5,176 nt of DNA from an uncultured Roseiflexaceae bacterium (GTDB taxonomy: Bacteria > Chloroflexota > Chloroflexia > Chloroflexales > Roseiflexaceae), in contig CAIPUQ010000437.1 of assembly GCA_903868295.1 (NCBI GenBank), positions 1 through 5,176 on the forward strand, in the 5' to 3' direction. Positions 1 to 5,176 of the stretch are shown piece by piece. The notes below the pieces were generated by a model. It did not search any database. It saw nothing but the letters and a program-made list of their open reading frames with translations, and was not told the DNA's origin. Both the position numbers and the translations under genes were made by a program. Within the stretch, counting starts at the first letter, position 1, and each line of letters opens with the position of its first letter.

Positions 1-1526
<1,526 letters not shown>

Positions 1527-1613
1527 ATCTCTTCTCAATCTAGGAGATGGCACTCCGTGGATGGTGTGCTCCGTGGGGTTGCAGGGGAACACGCTACAGT
1601 TCGTAGCCCTGTA

Positions 1614-1643
1614 ATTATATCACTGCAATTTTTCACAGGGCAA
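1614..1643 (-). promoter_or_regulatory. Probable sigma-70-type promoter of ftsH with extended -10
   Basis: Read on the minus strand, a perfect -10 hexamer TATAAT (1619-1614) is preceded directly by TGA, giving an extended -10 (TGnTATAAT). A -35 candidate TTGCCC (1643-1638, 4 of 6 matches to TTGACA) lies 18 bases upstream. Transcription would start near 1607, giving a leader of about 80 bases before the ftsH ATG. It lies between the hpt terminator and ftsH, as expected if ftsH is transcribed independently. I see no CIRCE-type heat-shock operator (TTAGCACTC inverted repeat) in this gap. The assignment rests on consensus matching only. Confidence 0.65.
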
Positions 1644-1698
1644 GCACAAAATGTAGCGAAATGGTGACTCTTATGCAACTCTAACACGCGAAAGAGAC

Positions 1699-1737
1699 AA
1701 CAAAAACCACCGCTCCTGTGGTCGGCAGGAGCGGTGG
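1699..1737 (-). terminator. Rho-independent terminator downstream of hpt
   Basis: A perfect 12-bp stem (1737-1726 with 1718-1707, CCACCGCTCCTG and its complement) closes a 7-base loop. On the minus strand it is followed directly by TTTTTGTTGTCTCTTT. It begins 12 bases after the hpt stop codon. On the plus strand the stem is followed by GACGCGCAGG with no T run, so it acts only for minus-strand transcription. It separates hpt from ftsH. Confidence 0.92.
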
Positions 1738-1749
1738 GACGCGCAGGGT

Positions 1750-2301
1750 CTATTCGTGGGTGTAAATCTCAGGTTTGAGGACCCCGATGTACGGTAGGTT
1801 ACGGTAGTGTTCGGCATAATCGAGCCCATACCCCACCACAAACTCGTTGGGGATATCGAAGCCGAGGTAGTCGACGCTGAGCGTCACCGTCGGGTCGCGT
1901 CGGGCGGGTTTGTTGAGCAGGGTACAGATGCGCATGCTGGCCGGCTCGCGCTTCGAGAATTGGGCGTGCAGGTAGGCCAAGGTCAAACCACTGTCGATGA
2001 TGTCTTCGACGATGATGACGTGCTTGCCGGCAATGTCCATATCGAGATCTTTGAGGAGCCGCACCACGCCTGTCGAGTGGGTACCGCTGCCGTAGCTCGA
2101 TGTCGCGATGAAGTCGATGGCCAAGGGTAAATTGATGGTACGCGCCAGGTCGACCATAAAGACGGTACAACCTTTGAGGACGCCGATAAGGACAATGTCG
2201 GTGCGGCCGCGGTAATCGTTGGTGATGAGTTCGCCTAGTTCGGCGATGCGGGTTTTGAGCTGCTCTTCACTCAAGAGGACGTGCGCGATGTCGTTATGCA
2301 T
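1750..2301 (-). CDS. hpt: Hypoxanthine (guanine) phosphoribosyltransferase
   Basis: This cytoplasmic purine-salvage enzyme transfers the phosphoribosyl group of PRPP to hypoxanthine, and usually guanine, giving IMP or GMP. The 183-residue product is close to the usual length (about 178-185). The PRPP-binding motif VIIVEDIIDSGLTL spans 95-108, with acidic E99-D100 and the probable catalytic base D103. The VLIGVLKG loop is at 37-44, the flexible SSYG loop at 68-71, the purine-contacting lysine at K131 in LNKPARR, and the conserved C-terminal FVVGYGLDY at 154-162, whose D161 matches the purine-reading Asp of the human enzyme. These are the family hallmarks and all are intact. The ATG at 2301 has a good Shine-Dalgarno six bases upstream. 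The gene sits between tilS and ftsH, its classical position, but is bounded by a repeat-filled gap upstream and a strong terminator downstream, so it is probably its own transcription unit. Hypoxanthine versus xanthine preference cannot be read from the sequence with certainty. Confidence 0.96.
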   Translation of the reverse strand: MHNDIAHVLLSEEQLKTRIAELGELITNDYRGRTDIVLIGVLKGCTVFMVDLARTINLPLAIDFIATSSYGSGTHSTGVVRLLKDLDMDIAGKHVIIVEDIIDSGLTLAYLHAQFSKREPASMRICTLLNKPARRDPTVTLSVDYLGFDIPNEFVVGYGLDYAEHYRNLPYIGVLKPEIYTHE

Positions 2302-2304
2302 GAC

Positions 2305-2311
2305 TCACCTT
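2305..2311 (-). promoter_or_regulatory. Shine-Dalgarno site of hpt
   Basis: AAGGTGA on the minus strand, with AAGG ending six bases before the hpt ATG. It matches the 3' end of 16S rRNA well and supports the start at 2301. It is the clearest ribosome-binding site in the window: ftsH has only a purine-rich stretch and tilS none obvious. Confidence 0.7.
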
Positions 2312-2327
2312 GTCTAAGATTCTGGAT

Positions 2328-2356
2328 ATTGTACCCCAGATTAGGGGAGAAGGCAG
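2328..2356 (-). promoter_or_regulatory. Possible hpt promoter
   Basis: On the minus strand TACAAT (2333-2328) matches the -10 consensus at 5 of 6 positions. CTGCCT (2356-2351), 17 bases upstream, is a weak -35 (3 of 6). Transcription would start near 2321, about 20 bases before the ATG. A 4-bp inverted repeat, CCCC-6-GGGG (2334-2347), fills part of the spacer, and the CAGTTAT heptamers begin at the -35 edge. The call is plausible because the repeat cluster and palindrome separate hpt from tilS, but the -35 is poor. Confidence 0.4.
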
Positions 2357-2377
2357 TTATCAGTTATCAGTTATCAG
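2354..2377. repeat. Short tandem repeat, heptamer CAGTTAT x3 plus CAG
   Basis: Three exact consecutive copies of CAGTTAT followed by CAG; on the minus strand this reads as repeated TGATAAC. It is intergenic, between the tilS 3' repeats and the hpt start, and touches the possible -35 of hpt. Heptamer runs of this kind can change copy number by slippage. I see no further copies elsewhere in the window. Confidence 0.9.
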
Positions 2378-2383
2378 AAGTCG

Positions 2384-2398
2384 CGCAGCGGAGCTGCG
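2384..2398. repeat. Small perfect hairpin (CGCAGC-GGA-GCTGCG)
   Basis: A 6-bp perfect inverted repeat with a 3-base loop. On the plus strand it is followed after four bases by TTTTT (2403-2407), loosely resembling a weak plus-strand terminator, but no plus-strand gene lies upstream. On the minus strand no T run follows. It is best seen as part of the intergenic repeat cluster. Confidence 0.6.
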
Positions 2399-2410
2399 TA
2401 GGTTTTTCGG

Positions 2411-2436
2411 GCGGGGTTTATTGCAATAAACCCCGC
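2411..2436. repeat. Perfect 26-bp palindrome between tilS and hpt
   Basis: GCGGGGTTTATTG followed immediately by its exact reverse complement (13 + 13 bases, no spacer). It could form a cruciform, or a hairpin in the tilS transcript. A shorter outer inverted repeat, TTTCGG (2405-2410) with CCGAAA (2451-2456), flanks it. The right arm (AATAAACCCCGC) is the same word as the adjacent array, so the palindrome looks like one array word plus an inverted copy. On the minus strand the sequence after it is CCGAAAAACC, without a T run, so it is not a standard intrinsic terminator. It may still mark or protect the tilS mRNA 3' end. Confidence 0.85.
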
Positions 2437-2536
2437 TCAATGCGCGCAATCCGAAACCCTGCTCAATAATCCAAAACCCCGCTCAATGCGCGCAATCCGA
2501 ACCCCGCTCAATAAAATCCCCGCTCATAAACCGCTC
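2428..2536. repeat. Degenerate CCCCGCTCAATAA-type array with exact 28-bp direct repeat
   Basis: The core word CCCYGCTCA or CCGCTCA occurs at 2431, 2457, 2477, 2502, 2518 and 2531, usually followed by A/T-rich ATAA-type bases, with steps of 26, 20, 25, 16 and 13. Two copies lie in a longer unit that is identical over 28 bp (2428-2455 and 2474-2501, period 46). Each contains the 8-bp palindrome TGCGCGCA (2441-2448, 2487-2494). With a one-base gap the similarity continues past the exact block. The array ends inside tilS: the final words cover the last codons and the TGA at 2526-2524. The spacing is too irregular and the units too variable for CRISPR. Confidence 0.85.
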
Positions 2537-3906
2537 ACTGCAAACCGGTATCCTCCCGCTGCGCAGGCGTCCGGATCGACCCTGACGCCGACGACCCAGA
2601 CGACCGTTGCGCCGCTACAGACGAGTGGCCAGGTGGCGCGTTGATGCGCCGGGATTTTGGCGTCGACCAGGACATCTTGGATGCGCCGGTGCTTGCCGTG
2701 GCCGATCCCAATCACATCGCCGGGTAGACGTGTGCGTAGCAGGTAGGGTTGGTCTGCACGTAGGGTGACTGCCCATGGTGATGGTGTGGTCGGTGTATCG
2801 GCGTTGGTGCAGATCACCTGTGCAGCGGCGAGTGCAATGGACGCACCCGGTTGGATTGCACACGGCGCACCCGTGTGTGCGTAGGGCGATAGGACCAGCG
2901 TGCCGCGCCGCTGCAAACGGGCACGATTGCCATCCCACTGGAGGATGAGGTGTTGGGGCAGGGGTGTTTTGGGCAGGGAATGGGTCTGTACTGCATCGTG
3001 CAACACCGCGATGTGTTCGTCGTCGATGCCGCGCAGGCTGCCCAGGCACGTTTGCATGAGGCGCCGCAGGGCAGCGGTTTGGAGCGCACGATGCAGGGTA
3101 GCGTAAACCGCACGGTCGATCGTCGGGCTGCCGGGCGTCGTGTCGACCAGGTGTGGCCAGACGTCGTCGAGGGCTGCTTCGATGAACGCGTCGGCGTCGC
3201 GCAGGTGCTGGGCTGTGTTGGTCAGTATTCGATTGAGTTGGGGTTGTTCAGCGCGGAGCGCGGGCAGATGCTGGGTACGCACCCGCACGCGGAACGACGT
3301 CTGTTTGGTGTTGGACGGATCGCTCCGCGGCGTCAACTCCATTGCCGTGACATAGGCGTCGATGACGCTGCGATCGATGTCCAACAGGGGGCGAACGAGG
3401 GCAGCCCGCCCGCCGTTCACCCCAGCTGCCCAGGCCTGCCAGGGGACGGAACGGGCCATGCCGGCTAACCCACGGACCCCACTGCCGCGGAGCAATCGCA
3501 TCAGCACGGTCTCGGCTTGGTCGTCGCGGGTATGAGCAACCAACACCACATCGGCGTCGCACGCGGCGGCGTAGTGTGCGAGGCGGCGGTAGCGGACAAC
3601 ACGCGCGGCCTCGCTCAGATTGGGGTGGTCGGGCGCTTCGCGCGGGATGTCGGCCTGTTCGGTACGGCAGGGGATGTTCCATGCTGCGCAACAGGCGCGC
3701 ACATACGTCGCATCGGCGGCGGACTCGGCGCCGCGCAGGCCATGGTCGAGGTGAAAAACCGCCAGCGCTGGTGCGTGGCGCGTCTGACATAACGCATGCA
3801 AGAGCACCAGCGAGTCGGGGCCGCCGGATACCGCCACGACGATGCGCTGGGCATTCTGCAGGGAAGGGTGCTCTGCCAGAAGGGTGTGGAGCGGCTGTGC
3901 GTTCAC
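2524..3906 (-). CDS. tilS: tRNA(Ile)-lysidine synthetase
   Basis: TilS uses ATP to attach lysine to C34 of the CAU-anticodon tRNA-Ile, so that it reads AUA as isoleucine and is charged by IleRS; it is normally essential. From the GTG at 3906 the protein has 460 residues, typical for the long three-domain form. The PP-loop SGGPDS is at 27-32, HLDHGLRG at 52-59, and HTRDDQAETVLMRLLRG at 125-141 followed by GLAGM at 146-150, all hallmarks of the N-type ATPase domain. Residues about 230-320 fit the middle substrate-binding helical domain. Residues 380-446 fit the C-terminal TilS domain (RTRLPGDVIGIGHGKHRRIQDVLVDAKIP). The frame is open 46 codons further upstream, but that stretch lies inside the preceding gene and looks like an arginine-rich shadow. 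The GTG overlaps the preceding TGA (GTGA) and keeps the PP-loop near residue 27. No clear Shine-Dalgarno is visible, consistent with coupled translation. The last codons fall in the intergenic repeat array. Confidence 0.95.
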   Translation of the reverse strand: MNAQPLHTLLAEHPSLQNAQRIVVAVSGGPDSLVLLHALCQTRHAPALAVFHLDHGLRGAESAADATYVRACCAAWNIPCRTEQADIPREAPDHPNLSEAARVVRYRRLAHYAAACDADVVLVAHTRDDQAETVLMRLLRGSGVRGLAGMARSVPWQAWAAGVNGGRAALVRPLLDIDRSVIDAYVTAMELTPRSDPSNTKQTSFRVRVRTQHLPALRAEQPQLNRILTNTAQHLRDADAFIEAALDDVWPHLVDTTPGSPTIDRAVYATLHRALQTAALRRLMQTCLGSLRGIDDEHIAVLHDAVQTHSLPKTPLPQHLILQWDGNRARLQRRGTLVLSPYAHTGAPCAIQPGASIALAAAQVICTNADTPTTPSPWAVTLRADQPYLLRTRLPGDVIGIGHGKHRRIQDVLVDAKIPAHQRATWPLVCSGATVVWVVGVRVDPDACAAGGYRFAVSGL

Positions 3907-5176
3907 GGCAGAACGATGGTCACGACGACGAGCTGACGCTGGTCGGCATAGGGGAGGCCGCTGATGTCTGGCATGTTCCCACTGACCGGCGTCCAGCCAT
4001 AGAGGACTGCGCGCCGTTCGAGGGGCTGATTGACTGCGCCGCACGGCCCCGTGATGCGCTCGTAGACGGCTTGCATGCTGACCATATGGCCTGCTGGGCT
4101 GGGGATGTCGCAGGGGAACGACGGGCTGTCTTGGGTAATTGCAATGGGCACATCGACTCCCGGGGTGATGGTCCCGAGTGGCTGTGCGAAGCTGCCGATC
4201 TGGAGGTAGGCATCGCTCAGCGGTTGCCCTGCAATACGGATGGTCCCGTGCAACAGGTCAGGCGTGGTCTTGAGCGCCGTGCTGACGCTGAGCGGCGCCG
4301 GTACGTACTCACTGGTGGTGACGAACTGCATCGAGCCGACATCGGCAGCGAGGTTGAGTGTGCTCGTGTCGGTGCCATCGCTGGTGACCGCGACGGTATC
4401 CGAGGTGAACGAGAGTTTTTGCATGCTGGTCACCCCTGTCGCTTGGGCGACAAAGGTTGTCCGGAACGGCGCATACACACCGCTGGTGGTAGTGGCGTAC
4501 CCGTCTTGACTGTCGGCTGTTTGCTGCACGATGCGCAAGCCGTAAACCTGCGGCGTTGTGCCCCGCGACAGATACACCGAACCGATGATGAGCAGGGCGT
4601 ACACCACCGCCGTTGCCGGGATGGTAACCCAGGCCGCATCGAGTTGGTTCCTGCGCTTCAGGATGAGGTAGGTGACCGGACCAATGATGCCGATATACAC
4701 CAACGCAATCAAAAAGAGCAGCCACGGTGTGGGCTGTTGGACAGAAGCGACGGTCAGACTGGTCATCAATGGGTCAAAGACACTGTTGGTCGACGGCAAG
4801 GTAATGGTCGCCATGTACGTGTAGGTCGATGGCGCCAAAACAGGCTGCCAGTACCAGTATTGCCCGCTCCAGCCGTCGCTATCGGCGAGTGCCAATGCAC
4901 TCTGGTAGACCGTCCCCCGTCCAACCGCACGCTGCCAGAGCAACGGACTGCCGGCATGGACCTGGGTTGCATCGGGTAGGGCACGGACCGCCGGGATGCG
5001 CACCGTGCTAGGCAACGCCGGTGCCGCGGCGCTCCCCAGCGTGGTGACCGCAGGGAGTGTAGGGTCGATGACAAACGGTGCAATGGGGCTGAGCAGCGCA
5101 CCAGCCGGCCCGGCAATCACCAATCGTCCGCCCAGTTCGCACCAGAGTCGCAGGGTCCGCAACTGGGCATCGGTGA
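3903..5176 (-). CDS. Uncharacterised two-pass membrane protein, N-terminus beyond window
   Basis: The frame is open to the window edge; 423 residues are visible, counted from the first whole codon (5174-5172). The frame also contains a TTG codon at 5162, but it continues upstream and the likely start is outside. Visible residues 1-25 (DAQLRTLRLWCELGGRLVIAG) resemble the end of a glutamine-amidotransferase-like or BatA-type Rossmann domain, in which 'GG.LVI.G' is usual. Two membrane helices lie at about 151-173 (LLFLIALVYIGIIGPVTYLI) and 182-202, joined by the basic loop LKRRNQLD, which by the positive-inside rule is cytoplasmic. Both large domains would then face outward. The 'GPVTYLILKR...AAWVTIPA' pattern recurs, as I recall, in uncharacterised envelope proteins of Gram-positive bacteria and Chloroflexota. 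The rest (about 205-423) is Ser/Thr-rich and probably beta-structured, with two cysteines at 355 and 378 that could form a disulfide. I cannot assign a function. The stop overlaps the tilS start by four bases. Confidence 0.85.
   Translation of the reverse strand, partial: TDAQLRTLRLWCELGGRLVIAGPAGALLSPIAPFVIDPTLPAVTTLGSAAAPALPSTVRIPAVRALPDATQVHAGSPLLWQRAVGRGTVYQSALALADSDGWSGQYWYWQPVLAPSTYTYMATITLPSTNSVFDPLMTSLTVASVQQPTPWLLFLIALVYIGIIGPVTYLILKRRNQLDAAWVTIPATAVVYALLIIGSVYLSRGTTPQVYGLRIVQQTADSQDGYATTTSGVYAPFRTTFVAQATGVTSMQKLSFTSDTVAVTSDGTDTSTLNLAADVGSMQFVTTSEYVPAPLSVSTALKTTPDLLHGTIRIAGQPLSDAYLQIGSFAQPLGTITPGVDVPIAITQDSPSFPCDIPSPAGHMVSMQAVYERITGPCGAVNQPLERRAVLYGWTPVSGNMPDISGLPYADQRQLVVVTIVLP

Noticed and set aside
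1582..1611. Stem-loop at the ftsH transcript 5' end (CAGGG/CCCTG with inner CTAC/GTAG)
   Set aside because: The stem has a 7-base one-sided bulge, and part of its left arm lies upstream of the predicted start near 1607, so it would not form fully in the transcript. No known riboswitch pattern is recognised.
2384..2407. Plus-strand terminator (hairpin plus TTTTT)
   Set aside because: No plus-strand gene precedes it, the stem is only 6 bp, and the T run is offset by four bases.
2281..2469. 62-codon plus-strand frame crossing the hpt start and the repeat region
   Set aside because: Composed of hpt antisense sequence and simple repeats, with no ribosome-binding site and no protein-like character.
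2428..2536. CRISPR array
   Set aside because: Only two exact 28-bp copies with an 18-base interval made of further degenerate copies of the same word; unit spacing is irregular and there are no cas genes.
3907..4044. 46-codon upstream extension of TilS to an ATG at 4044
   Set aside because: It would overlap the preceding gene by 142 bases, is arginine-rich without family similarity, and would place the PP-loop abnormally far from the N-terminus. The GTG at 3906 with stop overlap is a better start.
3576..4979. 467-codon open frame on the plus strand
   Set aside because: It lies wholly antisense to tilS and the membrane-protein gene, both with clear protein-level signals. Its translation is rich in Arg and Gly with no recognisable motif, which is typical of antisense shadows in GC-rich coding sequence.

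Overview
The window carries four genes, all read from the minus strand, so transcription runs from high to low coordinates. In that order they are: the 3' part of a gene for a two-pass membrane protein of unknown function (open at the window's right edge), tilS (tRNA-Ile lysidine synthetase), hpt (hypoxanthine phosphoribosyltransferase), and most of ftsH (membrane AAA+ zinc protease, open at the left edge). The gene order tilS-hpt-ftsH is a well-known bacterial arrangement, for example in Bacillus. The FtsH protein, with its N-terminus MGENRWLKNSFVYLIILVAA and a long, very conserved AAA core, most resembles what I recall of Chloroflexota (Chloroflexales-type) FtsH. The moderately GC-rich coding sequence fits that. 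The lineage is my inference from memory, not from a search.

Layout: 5176-3903 is the membrane protein. Its TGA overlaps the GTG start of tilS (3906-2524) by four bases, so these two genes are almost certainly translationally coupled. From 2523 to 2302 lies a 222-base intergenic stretch that is the oddest part of the window. It holds a degenerate array of a CCCCGCTCAATAA-like word that runs into the tilS stop codon, an exact 28-bp direct repeat with a 46-bp period, a perfect 26-bp palindrome built from the same word, a small GC hairpin, and three copies of the heptamer CAGTTAT next to the probable hpt promoter. hpt (2301-1750) ends just before a strong intrinsic terminator (1737-1699). ftsH then has its own leader with a good extended -10 promoter (1643-1614) and starts at 1526.

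Functionally this is a housekeeping block: decoding fidelity at AUA codons (TilS), purine salvage (Hpt) and membrane protein quality control (FtsH). The synteny is conserved, but the sequence suggests three separate expression units (unknown gene + tilS; hpt; ftsH) rather than one operon. I see no defence system, mobile-element gene, tRNA, rRNA or CRISPR array. The large plus-strand reading frames are shadows of these genes. The points worth follow-up are the intergenic repeat cluster and the uncharacterised membrane protein coupled to tilS.
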